From: Collinsella aerofaciens
Lineage (GTDB): Bacteria; Actinomycetota; Coriobacteriia; Coriobacteriales; Coriobacteriaceae
Reading direction: 5' to 3'
DNA: 64,000 bases
Assembly: GCF_028206995.1 (NCBI RefSeq)
Contig: NZ_JAQLFL010000007.1
Span: 1 to 64,000, forward strand
Positions 1-7,716 of the stretch are shown here, one piece after another (the first letter of the stretch is position 1; the number at the start of each line of letters is the position of its first letter). The notes below the pieces were generated by a model. The model ran no database searches. It worked only from the letters and a program-made list of their open reading frames with translations, and had not been told where the DNA came from. The position numbers were made by a program, and so were the translations under genes.

Positions 1-785
1 CGGGCGTCCTCGAGCTCACCGTACTCCTCGACCAGGGGCATGAGCTCGTTCACCCGCTCGACGATGCGGCGCTGCTCAGCTAGGGGCGGAACTGGGACCA
101 GAATGACGTTCAATGACTTCTGATTAGTCTTTGGCATTTTGACACGCGTATCACCCTTAAGCGTCTCCTCAGTGAAGAAATTGCTGAGGAGAACCGTGAG
201 GACATATTCAGGTTGCAGCTTGGTGTTGAGCGGATACATATCCGCACTACACAGCCCATCAAAAGGGGCGATAACCGCCTTTCGAAGAGCTGGACGAATC
301 TTCGAATAGAGAATCTGTCCTGCAGAGAACAGGTGATTGGCGCTCTTAACCTCGTCGGCCTTAACACTATGACAGAACAAGAGCTTTCCGGTGCCTTTTT
401 GGATGTTGTCAGGCGCGATATGAGGAAAGTCCTGATATTTCAACGGGTCGACCAAACGCGCTGCAATTCCAATGACTTCACTAAATCTCGCCCAGGCCCA
501 GCTTTCCGGAATCCCAAACGGAACCTCGTCTGCGATGCACTTGTCGCTCAGAACGCGTCCCTTAGTGTCCACGTGTTTCTCATAGGGGGAGCCATCGAAA
601 CCGATATAGATAATGCTCTCCCCGCCCTTCGGGAATTTAGCCTTACCATCAGCAATAAGCTTATGCTTCTCTTCACGAATACGCTCAAGCAGGACGCTTG
701 CAGGCTCATCACTCGGGTCTTGTGGAACGAGCTTTCCCTCAATCGCCATTTGCAGGATTGAGTTCTTCAGGTCTTTTGCCTTCAT
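1..785 (-). CDS. hsdS: Type I restriction-modification specificity subunit HsdS (3' end outside window)
   Basis: DNA-specificity subunit of a type I restriction-modification enzyme. It directs the HsdM/HsdR complex to its bipartite target. The start ATG follows the hsdM stop with no gap (TAG-ATG), and the reading frame stays open to the window edge, giving 261 codons without a stop. Visible are an N-terminal helix (MKAKDLKNSILQMAIEGKLV), a first target-recognition domain, and the typical end of that domain, PPLAEQRRIVERVNELM, where the central conserved coiled coil starts. Only the first half of a normal subunit of about 400 residues is present, so the second recognition domain lies outside. 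The call rests on family resemblance and on operon position behind hsdR and hsdM. Confidence 0.93.
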   Translation of the reverse strand, partial: MKAKDLKNSILQMAIEGKLVPQDPSDEPASVLLERIREEKHKLIADGKAKFPKGGESIIYIGFDGSPYEKHVDTKGRVLSDKCIADEVPFGIPESWAWARFSEVIGIAARLVDPLKYQDFPHIAPDNIQKGTGKLLFCHSVKADEVKSANHLFSAGQILYSKIRPALRKAVIAPFDGLCSADMYPLNTKLQPEYVLTVLLSNFFTEETLKGDTRVKMPKTNQKSLNVILVPVPPLAEQRRIVERVNELMPLVEEYGELEDA

Positions 786-2264
786 CTACGCCTCAATCCC
801 AAGAATCTCGCAAATACGAGCAAGCTTCTGGTCAATCTCGGCATCGAGCTTAGCGCGCTCTTCTTTGTAGTTCCTGATCAGTTCGTCAGGCGGTAAGATC
901 TCCTCTTCCTCGTGAGGATAGCCGCACACGTCAAAGTTAAAACCGCCGTCTCGCAACTCGTCAACCGTATAGTACTTGGCCTTGGGATTGCCGTCTTCCT
1001 CGATATCCCGACGGTTCTCCCACCATTCCTTTACAGGTGCAAAATGTTCGATCCTAATGGGCTTGGTCTTAGAGAAGTGTTTATACCCCTCGGGCATGTC
1101 CATGCGATAGAACCAAACGCCCTCAGAGGCCCCCGTATTATCGAAGAACAGAACGTTAGTAGTGATGCTCGTGTACGGAGCGAAAACACTCTGTGGAAGG
1201 CGCAAGACAGTATGCAAGTTCATGTCCTCAAGCAGGCGACGCTTGATCTCCGTCTTTGCACTATCCTGGCCAAAGAGAAAACCATCCGGAATGATAACAG
1301 CAGCGCGGCCGCCTCGCTTAAGACGATAAAGAATGAGTCCAAGGAATAGATCTGCGGTCTCGGAGCTACGGAGTGCAACAGGGAAGTTGTTTTGCACCGA
1401 TGCACTCTCGGACCCGCCATAGGGCGGGTTCATAAGTACGACGTCAAACTGGCCGTCAGGCTTGTGCTTCCACTCGCGAACATCCTTCTCGAGAGAGTTA
1501 TCGTGAAAGACTTCAGGATTATCGATATCGTGCAACAGCATGTTGGTCACGCACAGCAGGTAAGGGAGCTGCTTCTTCTCGATGCCGTAGACCGATCTTG
1601 CATAGAGTTCACGATCGGCTGGAGTCTGAACCTGGGAGTCGAGAATCTTGAGGGCGCTCGTCAAAAAGCCGCCCGTGCCACACGCGAAGTCAGCCACAGT
1701 CTCGCCGAGCTTGGGCGCAAGTGCCTGGGCCATAAAGTCAGTCACCGCTCGGGGCGTGTAAAACTCGCCGGCATTACCCGCGGACTGTAAGTCTTTCAGG
1801 ATGGTCTCGTAAATTTCACCGAAGGCGTGGCGCTCTTTGTACTCGGTAAAATCAACCGACTCGTCAATCTCGTTGATGACTTGACGAAGTAGAATCCCAT
1901 CCTTCATGTAGTTGTTGGCGTCAGTAAAAGCAGCCTTGACGACGACGTGTCGCAAAGGCGCATCAGGTGCAAGCTCAAGACTCTCAAGAGTCTTGAATAG
2001 ATCATTGTTCACAAAGTCGAGAAGCTCATCGCCAGTAAGCGCCTTGCCGTCTTTCGCATCGTGCGCCCAGCTATACCAGCGCAAGCGCTCGGGGATGATG
2101 GACTGATAGGAGTCATCGTGAAACTCCCACTCCTGCTCCTTGGCATCGTAGATCTTGAGGAAGAAAAGCCAAGTCATCTGCTCAATGCGCTGCGCATCGC
2201 CATTGATGCCGGCGTCTTTGCGCATGATGTTCTGCAGGGTCTTTACGAGAGATCCCAGTGCCAT
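786..2264 (-). CDS. hsdM: Type I restriction-modification DNA methyltransferase HsdM
   Basis: N6-adenine methyltransferase subunit, 492 aa, a normal length. An HsdM N-terminal helical domain covers roughly residues 5-130. The SAM-binding motif I is ADFACGTGGF at 191-200 and the catalytic motif IV is NPPYG at 279-283. The C-terminal part carries the helical tail used for contact with HsdS. It lies 19 nt downstream of hsdR and abuts hsdS, so the order is R-M-S on one transcript. It methylates host targets to protect them and is required for restriction. No truncation or missing catalytic residue is seen. Confidence 0.97.
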   Translation of the reverse strand: MALGSLVKTLQNIMRKDAGINGDAQRIEQMTWLFFLKIYDAKEQEWEFHDDSYQSIIPERLRWYSWAHDAKDGKALTGDELLDFVNNDLFKTLESLELAPDAPLRHVVVKAAFTDANNYMKDGILLRQVINEIDESVDFTEYKERHAFGEIYETILKDLQSAGNAGEFYTPRAVTDFMAQALAPKLGETVADFACGTGGFLTSALKILDSQVQTPADRELYARSVYGIEKKQLPYLLCVTNMLLHDIDNPEVFHDNSLEKDVREWKHKPDGQFDVVLMNPPYGGSESASVQNNFPVALRSSETADLFLGLILYRLKRGGRAAVIIPDGFLFGQDSAKTEIKRRLLEDMNLHTVLRLPQSVFAPYTSITTNVLFFDNTGASEGVWFYRMDMPEGYKHFSKTKPIRIEHFAPVKEWWENRRDIEEDGNPKAKYYTVDELRDGGFNFDVCGYPHEEEEILPPDELIRNYKEERAKLDAEIDQKLARICEILGIEA

Positions 2265-2283
2265 TTGCTATCGTTACCTTTCT

Positions 2284-4614
2284 CTATGCGATGTAGAGCT
2301 CGTCCTCGAGCATCTGCGCTGCCTGAATGTACTGTTGTTTGCCGCCGAATGCGGCGACGATCTTCATTGGGCTGCCAAACCGACGGAATTCCTCGAGGTC
2401 GAGGACGTGGGTGTCGTCCAAGTCTACGAGGTTCGACGTCGCATATTTGTCGAGAAGCGCTTCAAGGACCTCACGCGCGACGCCGGCATACTCATAAAGC
2501 ACGCCCTTCTTCTTGACGCTATTGGCTCTCTCGCTGCGCGTCAGGGGCCTCTGGTCGTAAGCAATATGGCAAATGAGGTCAAAGTCGCTCATTTGCTCTT
2601 GTCCAGTCTCAAGCCGCAGCTCATCCAGAAATACGCCATGAGCGCGCAGCTCATCGATAATCGCTTGTTTCTTATGTTCAGAGTTCCACGCCGCTAGGAA
2701 GTGGTCAAGAGTGTCGTATTCGCCGAGAATGTTTTTTCGCGTATAGTCCTTAAGGCTCTCAGTTACAAGAAGGCCATCGGAGGAGTAATACTGCACCATC
2801 TCCGACACTACATAGACGTCGGCCCCATGAACGTGATATTTCACATGGGAGGACGGATCGTCCGGCGGCAATACGGGTGGGTCTACGATCGGAGACGGAG
2901 GCGGAACGGGACTGCCGCCATTGCCGCCGGGACCCGGATCCGCAATGGGGTCACCCGGATTAGGCTCAAACACAACAACAGGTTCGCCATCAAACTCGGG
3001 ATCTGCAAACAAACGCGATGCGTCACGAAAATCGAGGATGGTGAAATAGAGTTTGTCGTAGTCCTCACAGATACGGGTTCCGCGGCCGATAATCTGCTTG
3101 AACTCCGTCATTCCGTGCTCACCGAACTTGTTGTCGAGCACGACTACCTTACACGTCTTGCAATTAACACCAGTGGTGAGAAGCTTCGAAGTCGTAACGA
3201 TGGTCGGGTATTTCTCGTCGGGGTCGATGAAGTTATCTAACTGAGCCTTACCTTCCCTGTCGTCACCCGTAATCTTCATGATGTAGGTGGGGTGATCTCT
3301 TACGATATCGGCGTTCTCGTTTACAAGGGCACGTCGCATATTTTCGGCATGCTCGATGTCAACGCAAAAGACTATGGTCTTGGAGTAACGATCCGTCTCC
3401 TTTAGAAATTGAGTTATCCGCTTGGCAACTTCCTCGTAGCGCTCTTTGATGACAATCTCGCTGTCGAAGTCTTGCTTCTCGAAAACACGTTTGGGCAGAG
3501 CTTCGCCGCGATCATCTATGGTGCCTTCCTCAGTACGGTATCCGTAAATGTCGACGTTCAGCTTAGGACGAATAACTTTATACGGGGCGAGAAAGCCATC
3601 CTCGATTCCCTGTTTAAGGGAGTAGGTGTAGACAGGTTCGCCGAAGTAGGTAATGTTTGAAACCTCTTCAGTCTCCTTTGGCGTAGCCGTCATACCGATT
3701 TGAATTGCACAATTGAAATACTCAAGTACCTTACGCCATGCGGAGTCCGCCGCGGCGCTTCCGCGATGGCACTCGTCGACGATAATCAAATCAAAGAATT
3801 CCGAGTCGAACTCGCGGAATATTTCTTCACCGTTTTCTCCAACAAGCTGTTGGTAGAGCGAGAAATAGACCTCGTAAGCAGAATCGAGCTTTCGACCTAC
3901 GACCTTGGTTGTAACCCTCTTGAGAGGCTTGAAATCGCCGTCTATGGTCTGATCGACGAGAATATTGCGGTCCGCCAGATAGAGAACCTTACGAACCTCG
4001 GTAGTCTGTCGCAAGCGATGAACGATTTGAAAAGCCGTAAAAGTCTTTCCCGTTCCCGTTGCCATAACGAGCAAGATGCGATTCTTACCTCGCGCAATAG
4101 CTTCAAGCGTACGATTGATGGCGATGCACTGATAGTAGCGAGGATGATTGCCGCCGTGCTCCTGGTAATACGGAGCGGTCACAATCTCCTGGCTATACGG
4201 ATGTTCAAGCCCCTTAGCTTTTGAGTATCGTGTCCAAAGTTCCGCCGGAGTGGGAAACTCGTCCATGGCAAGAGCGCGCTCTTTCCCGGTAAGAAAATCG
4301 TGCTCAACAAAACCCTTTCCGTTTGAGCTGTACGCAAACGGAATATCGAGCAGCTGGGCATATCCCATCCCCTGTTGGAGACCGGCATCAACGGTGTGCT
4401 CCGTATCCTTAGCCTCGACGATTGCGATAGGGATGCCCGGAGCATACATCAGAAGGTAGTCAGCCTTCTTCTTGTCTTTACGGGTGACCATGCTTCCGCG
4501 CACAACGATCTCGCCACTGGTAAAGAAATACTCAGTGAAGACTTGGGTATTACGATCCCACGACTTCATAATCGCAGGATCAATGAGTTTAAGCCGTGTG
4601 TCAGACTCGTTCAT
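2284..4614 (-). CDS. hsdR: Type I restriction endonuclease HsdR (EcoEI/R-like)
   Basis: ATP-dependent DNA translocase and nuclease of the type I system, 776 aa from the chosen ATG (MNESDTRLKL), which has GAGGAG upstream. An upstream in-frame ATG would add 37 residues that do not look like the family. The N-terminal HSDR nuclease domain shows D52 and E68-A-K70. Walker A is MATGTGK(T) at 184-191, the DECH box is at 280-283, and GMTATPKE is motif III. The helicase C domain follows. A glycine/proline-rich linker near residues 560-600 (GPGGNGGSPVPPPSP and following) joins it to the C-terminal HsdM-contact region. First gene of the operon hsdR-hsdM-hsdS. Confidence 0.96.
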   Translation of the reverse strand: MNESDTRLKLIDPAIMKSWDRNTQVFTEYFFTSGEIVVRGSMVTRKDKKKADYLLMYAPGIPIAIVEAKDTEHTVDAGLQQGMGYAQLLDIPFAYSSNGKGFVEHDFLTGKERALAMDEFPTPAELWTRYSKAKGLEHPYSQEIVTAPYYQEHGGNHPRYYQCIAINRTLEAIARGKNRILLVMATGTGKTFTAFQIVHRLRQTTEVRKVLYLADRNILVDQTIDGDFKPLKRVTTKVVGRKLDSAYEVYFSLYQQLVGENGEEIFREFDSEFFDLIIVDECHRGSAAADSAWRKVLEYFNCAIQIGMTATPKETEEVSNITYFGEPVYTYSLKQGIEDGFLAPYKVIRPKLNVDIYGYRTEEGTIDDRGEALPKRVFEKQDFDSEIVIKERYEEVAKRITQFLKETDRYSKTIVFCVDIEHAENMRRALVNENADIVRDHPTYIMKITGDDREGKAQLDNFIDPDEKYPTIVTTSKLLTTGVNCKTCKVVVLDNKFGEHGMTEFKQIIGRGTRICEDYDKLYFTILDFRDASRLFADPEFDGEPVVVFEPNPGDPIADPGPGGNGGSPVPPPSPIVDPPVLPPDDPSSHVKYHVHGADVYVVSEMVQYYSSDGLLVTESLKDYTRKNILGEYDTLDHFLAAWNSEHKKQAIIDELRAHGVFLDELRLETGQEQMSDFDLICHIAYDQRPLTRSERANSVKKKGVLYEYAGVAREVLEALLDKYATSNLVDLDDTHVLDLEEFRRFGSPMKIVAAFGGKQQYIQAAQMLEDELYIA

Positions 4615-4749
4615 ACGTCTCGGAACTCCTCGTTGCGCAAGACGGCAACTGTTGGTGTTGAACTGATTAATTTTATCATCACCATGCAATCTAGCAGCCG
4701 CTTTATACGAAATGAGGCGAAGCAAAGTCAGCGCCGCAAGAAAGCTCCA

Positions 4750-4801
4750 AAGAAAACAAAAGAGCCCCGGCGAATCGAGTCAGAGGTCATTCCCGGAGCC
4801 C
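4750..4801 (-). terminator. Rho-independent terminator after the DEDDh exonuclease gene
   Basis: On the minus strand a 9-bp stem (GGGCTCCGG with CCGGGGCTC, two G-U pairs) and a loop of about 20 nt are followed by TTTTGTTTT. It lies just after the stop at 4805. The loop closely matches the loop of the hairpin at 6873-6907. Confidence 0.75.
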
Positions 4802-4804
4802 CGC

Positions 4805-5539
4805 CTACCTTCCCTCCGCTTTCAACTTCAGCAGCAGATCGCTCAGCTCGGGGCACTTGCTGGAAAGGCGCGTCTGAGCTCGCTCGCCCATCCCCCATCG
4901 TTGGCGTATCTCCTGGGCGCGCGGGCTCACGCGGTAGTTCCCGTCCATCATCTGCTTGAGCAGCTTGGCGGTCACACGAGCATCGGCAAGGGCGCTGTGG
5001 GCGTGACCCGTCGACTCGTCGAACTCGATGCCAAACCACGTCGCCGCGTCACTCAAAGAGACGCGCCCATGGCTGCCCACGTCCATGATCGAGGTGTAAA
5101 ACGCCTGCAGGTCGGCCCAGTCCGTAGGAAATGCGGCAAGGTCGATGTGCTTTGCCTGGCACTCGGTCAAAAGCTGTCGACGATCCGTCCCGCTCCAGCA
5201 AACTATCTGGGCGGAGTAGCGACCGATCCAATCGTTGAGCCTTTTCATCACCACGTAGAGAGGATCAGCCATGGCGGTATCCACGGCCGATATCCCCGTG
5301 AGCTCGCGGACGGGATACGCAACGCCTTCGGCATATTCCGTCTGCACAAACTGCGAGAACTCGCCCATCACGTTGCCGTGGTAATCGAGCTTAACAGCGC
5401 CGACCTCGATAATCTCGTTGCGCAGTCCGCGGCGCTGGCGCTGCTTTGGCACCGGCGCAAACTCAAAATCAAGCACAATTTGGCGCGCAAAGTTCGTCGT
5501 ATCGATAGCCGAGATACACGGCGTCTTTTCAGCTGACAC
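4805..5539 (-). CDS. DEDDh-family 3'-5' exonuclease (DnaQ/ERI-1-like)
   Basis: Predicted RNase T/DNA polymerase III epsilon-like exonuclease, 244 aa. The acidic motif DFEF (D24, E26) opens the fold, and GHAHSALADA near residue 205 supplies the His and final Asp of the DEDDh class. The spacing resembles the KapD/ERI-1 group, which acts on RNA or single-stranded DNA ends. The substrate cannot be told from sequence. It starts with GTG preceded by GAGAGG at suitable distance and stands alone with its own terminator. The next gene upstream on the same strand is separated by the small-peptide locus. Confidence 0.85.
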   Translation of the reverse strand: MSAEKTPCISAIDTTNFARQIVLDFEFAPVPKQRQRRGLRNEIIEVGAVKLDYHGNVMGEFSQFVQTEYAEGVAYPVRELTGISAVDTAMADPLYVVMKRLNDWIGRYSAQIVCWSGTDRRQLLTECQAKHIDLAAFPTDWADLQAFYTSIMDVGSHGRVSLSDAATWFGIEFDESTGHAHSALADARVTAKLLKQMMDGNYRVSPRAQEIRQRWGMGERAQTRLSSKCPELSDLLLKLKAEGR

Positions 5540-5636
5540 GGTTACGGCCTCTCTCCGTCAACTGCCGCTTGCTACATAGGTGGCTACATTGCCGTAAGGA
5601 TAGGCGCCCGTGCGGACATGAAATCGCACAGCACGG

Positions 5637-5675
5637 CTTTCCGGCATCCTTGCGTAAAGCCACACTTTGAGAGAA
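5637..5675 (-). pseudogene. Fossil of the C-terminus of a DUF234-type ATPase
   Basis: A short minus-strand stretch reads SKCGFTQGCRK, nearly the same as SKSGFTQGCRD at the C-terminus of the intact ATPase gene at 7717-9108. The DNA also matches (the block CCTTGCGTAAAGCC here versus CCCTGCGTAAAGCC near 7792). No further part of the ATPase is recognisable around it. It is read as a remnant of a lost paralogue. The short length leaves room for coincidence. Confidence 0.5.
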
Positions 5676-5727
5676 TCATGTCACTGTTATTAACGAACAT
5701 ATATTCGTATTTATAGCAGTACTTTGA

Positions 5728-5740
5728 TAGAATTGCAGTT
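5728..5740 (+). promoter_or_regulatory. Putative extended -10 promoter of the small toxic-peptide-like gene
   Basis: TTTGATAGAAT gives a TGn extended -10 with hexamer TAGAAT at 5728-5733. No good -35 is present, as is usual for extended -10 promoters. Transcription would begin near 5740 and give a 5' leader of about 58 nt. Confidence 0.45.
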
Positions 5741-5797
5741 GTTGACGGCAGTTCCATGTGCCGGGCAGCGCCCTCCATGCGACGGGAGGTGATGCCC

Positions 5798-5923
5798 ATG
5801 ACCGATCTGACTGATTTCGTGAAGCTCCTGACCGCTTTGGTCTCGCTCCTCACGGCGCTTATCGGACTTACCGAGGCACTCAAGCAGTGTACGAAGCAGA
5901 AAAAGAGGGGTCGACGCCTCTAA
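5798..5923 (+). CDS. Small hydrophobic peptide, candidate type I toxin
   Basis: A 41-residue peptide begins MTDLTDFVKL. It has a hydrophobic central helix (LLTALVSLLTALIGL, about residues 10-24) and a basic tail (KQKKRGRRL), the layout of membrane-acting type I toxins such as Fst or Ldr. No sequence family is recognised. The Shine-Dalgarno GGGAGG (5784-5789) sits 8 nt before the ATG and pairs perfectly with CCCTCC (5771-5776) in a 7-nt-loop hairpin, so translation should be blocked in the folded mRNA. Leader segments 5744-5751 and 5763-5772 are exact complements of 5978-5985 and 5950-5959 at the mRNA 3' end. An antisense transcription unit overlaps the 3' end. A decayed copy lies at 6910-7026. 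The toxin role is inference from architecture. Confidence 0.7.
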   Translation: MTDLTDFVKLLTALVSLLTALIGLTEALKQCTKQKKRGRRL

Positions 5924-5985
5924 GGCATTGACCCCTTAATCGAAGTAACGGCGCTGCCCAGCATTCCACCACTTGGGCTGCCGTC
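5897..5985 (-). ncRNA. Candidate antisense antitoxin RNA, about 90 nt
   Basis: A minus-strand promoter (TTGTTA, 17 bp, TAAAAT; 6015-6020 and 5992-5997) would start a transcript near 5985. A hairpin AGGGGTC/GACCCCT (5906-5936) followed on the minus strand by CTTTTTCTG would end it near 5897. It overlaps the 3' end of the peptide mRNA and the last codons. It contains the same GGGCAGCGCC and GACGGCAG segments as the mRNA leader, so it would compete for the same partners. No expression evidence is available. Confidence 0.6.
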
Positions 5986-5997
5986 GACTTTATTTTA
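5946..5997 (+). terminator. Terminator/regulatory hairpin of the small-peptide mRNA
   Basis: CGGC-GCT-GCCCAG, a short loop and CTTGGGC-TGCCG fold into a GC stem followed by CTTTATTTT. The same hairpin is kept almost unchanged in the second copy (7041-7090). Its two arms are also the complements of the 5' leader segments. Confidence 0.7.
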
Positions 5998-6020
5998 CCC
6001 ACGGGCGCCAGGTTTAACAA
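5992..6020 (-). promoter_or_regulatory. Antisense RNA promoter, copy 1
   Basis: -35 TTGTTA and -10 TAAAAT with a 17-bp spacer on the minus strand. The same arrangement with substitutions is present in copy 2 at 7086-7114, which argues that it is functional. Confidence 0.65.
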
Positions 6021-6066
6021 ATGGAATTTCGGTTACGAAGTCCGGGGCTCGCCCGGGCTCGCCCCT

Positions 6067-6720
6067 CTACTCCAGCCACCATTCCACATCCACGGAGCAC
6101 TCGACCTCGATAGGCTCTGGCTCCAGCACCGTCACCTTGGAATCAGCCGATCCCGCAGGAGCTCCGAGCGCAAAATCGGCCGCACTTGCATAGCAAAGCC
6201 GATCCATGCTGCCAAGCTGACTGTTGTAGGAGATATGCTTGACGCCATCCAGCTTAGAACCCGATGCCGCCGCAAGCGCCTGCGCATTGTTGCGGGCTCG
6301 CTTGACGACGCGGGCGATGAGGGCATCCTCGGCAGCACGCCGGTCGGCTAGATCAAAACCTACGCTCATGTCGGCGCGCGAACCGCAGGTGTTAAGAGCC
6401 GTCCATATAGCGGCGACATCGACGGCGTCAATCGACGCGGCGATTGTGCCGTAGGCATGGTAGCTATAGCCAGTGATCGTCGCCTTTCTGCGTGTCGTTC
6501 GCGCGTAGCAGGCGTAACCGCGACACGTTAGCTCGTCATCCAAACCAAAGGGCACCAATGCCGCAGCGACCTTAACGCGATCGGCGTTGTAGTCGTTCAG
6601 GCACGCCTCCTTGGTATCGAAGCTTCCCCCAAAGCAGATGCTAAACACGACGCGATCGGGCATCACCTCGTCCTCGATCTCGGCGCCAACGCTCACGAAC
6701 CCAGTTTTATCCATCGACAT
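6067..6720 (-). CDS. SIMPL-domain (DUF541, YggE-like) protein
   Basis: A 217-aa protein of the SIMPL/DUF541 family, known for oxidative-stress-linked YggE-type proteins, though members are poorly understood. The start ATG at 6720 is preceded by GGAAAGGA. A GTG 18 nt upstream is possible but overlaps that site. Family features are a short N-terminal strand (VSVGAEIEDEVMPDRVVFSI), the repeated pattern of paired central strands, and the ending PEPIEVECSVDVEWWLE. No signal peptide is seen, so it is probably cytoplasmic, unlike E. coli YggE. In the 5' leader, GGCTAC and GTAGCC (6743-6766) form a small hairpin. It lies between the two copies of the small-peptide locus. Confidence 0.75.
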   Translation of the reverse strand: MSMDKTGFVSVGAEIEDEVMPDRVVFSICFGGSFDTKEACLNDYNADRVKVAAALVPFGLDDELTCRGYACYARTTRRKATITGYSYHAYGTIAASIDAVDVAAIWTALNTCGSRADMSVGFDLADRRAAEDALIARVVKRARNNAQALAAASGSKLDGVKHISYNSQLGSMDRLCYASAADFALGAPAGSADSKVTVLEPEPIEVECSVDVEWWLE

Positions 6721-6860
6721 GGCATCCGTCCTTTCCACGAATGGCTACGTTGCGGTAAGCGTAGCCGCCCGTGCGGACACAAAAGCGGGATGCAGTGCCA
6801 TGCACCAGGCACGCGCCACGCAGACAGCCCCAAAAGAGTCGCCCGCCTATTCGAATGTGT

Positions 6861-6908
6861 GAAAAAGATTTAGGCCCGGTGACTTGAATCAGCGGTCATC
6901 CCGGGCCC
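6861..6908 (-). terminator. Minus-strand terminator downstream of the copy-2 antisense unit
   Basis: GGCCCGG (6873-6879) pairs with CCGGGCC (6901-6907), followed on the minus strand by TAAATCTTTTTC. The loop ATGACCGCTGATTCAAGTC is almost the loop of the 4762-4801 hairpin. It would end a transcript starting from the promoter at 7086-7114. Confidence 0.6.
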
Positions 6909-6909
6909 A

Positions 6910-7026
6910 TCAGAGCTCACAGAGCTCTTGGTTGCTTTGGTCTCGCTCTTCACGGCGCTTATCGAACTTTCCGAGGCACTCAAGCAGCATTCGAAGCATA
7001 ACAAGTCGCTGCCATTAAGGCGCTGA
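6910..7026 (+). pseudogene. Decayed second copy of the small hydrophobic peptide gene
   Basis: The frame reads S-E-L-T-E-LLVALVSLFTALIELSEALKQ and onwards. It aligns with the intact peptide at 5798-5923 but has no start codon, no Shine-Dalgarno and a changed tail. The 5' leader with the pairing segments has been replaced by a terminator hairpin. The 3' hairpin (7041-7080) and the antisense promoter are kept. It is read as a toxin-dead relic that may still make antisense RNA. Confidence 0.75.
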
Positions 7027-7085
7027 CCTCTTGACCAAGCAACGGCGCTGCCCAGCTCTTCACCACTTGGGCTGCCGTCGACTTT

Positions 7086-7114
7086 ATTCTATCCGCGAGC
7101 ATCTGGTTTACCAA
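7086..7114 (-). promoter_or_regulatory. Antisense RNA promoter, copy 2
   Basis: -35 TTGGTA (7109-7114), 17-bp spacer, -10 TAGAAT (7086-7091) on the minus strand. It corresponds base for base in position to the copy-1 antisense promoter. Confidence 0.6.
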
Positions 7115-7282
7115 ATGGATTTTCGGTAATGGAGGCCCAGTACCCCGCAAACCGCAAACCGCAAAATCACTACGCCCCAAGTGCCGCCATGGGGATCACC
7201 GCCACGCCGTCGTCGCGCGTGTAGGCAATGCTCCCCTTTCCAACCACGACCGCCAAAAACGCCGGCGCGGTATTCTAAGACG

Positions 7283-7650
7283 CGCTTTCCACTTGAAGCC
7301 ATGTCGATTCTGGGACACAGTTTCCGCTTGAAGCCCATCCGGAAAGCACGTCCCATTCCGAGGCTTGAATCCGGGACGCAGTTTCCACTTGAGCTCCTGA
7401 CGGGAAAGCACGTCCCACTCTGAAGCTCGATTCCGGGATACAGCTTCCGCCAGAGACCTCAGCCGGAAACGGCATCCCACTCTGGAGTCAGAATCCGGGA
7501 CACAGCTTCCGCATGCGACCTCGTTGGGAAAGTTCATCCCGTTCTGAGCGCTCATTCCGGGATGCAATTTCCGTTTGAGGCCCGATCTGGAAACGACATC
7601 CCACTCTGGGGCCGAAATCTGGGACACGCTTTCCGCCGGCATTCCGCTGG
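7283..7650. repeat. 62-bp tandem repeat array A (five units plus a partial)
   Basis: Units begin with GGAAA at 7341, 7403, 7465, 7527 and 7589, an exact 62-bp period with no indels. A partial unit lies upstream and a worn end near 7649. Each unit holds two dyads: TCCCATTC with GAATCCGGGA, and TTTCCG with CGGAAA across the unit junction. Between them lie variable bases. The period is not a multiple of three and reading frames over it are not gene-like, so it is non-coding. Related arrays are B and C. Confidence 0.9.
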
Positions 7651-7716
7651 CAGCTAGCATGACAACAGAGGGCCCCGTTCCAGCCATTCGAGGACAGGCT
7701 TTACCCCCGAGCAGCG

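Noticed and set aside
213..761. Plus-strand open frame over hsdS
   Set aside because: The minus-strand frame gives a continuous, recognisable HsdS protein that runs directly from the hsdM stop.
5584..5883. Minus-strand open frame of 99 codons across the toxin-like gene
   Set aside because: It has no ribosome-binding site and runs antisense through the peptide gene and its leader. Only its end resembles the ATPase C-terminus, so it is treated as a fossil fragment.
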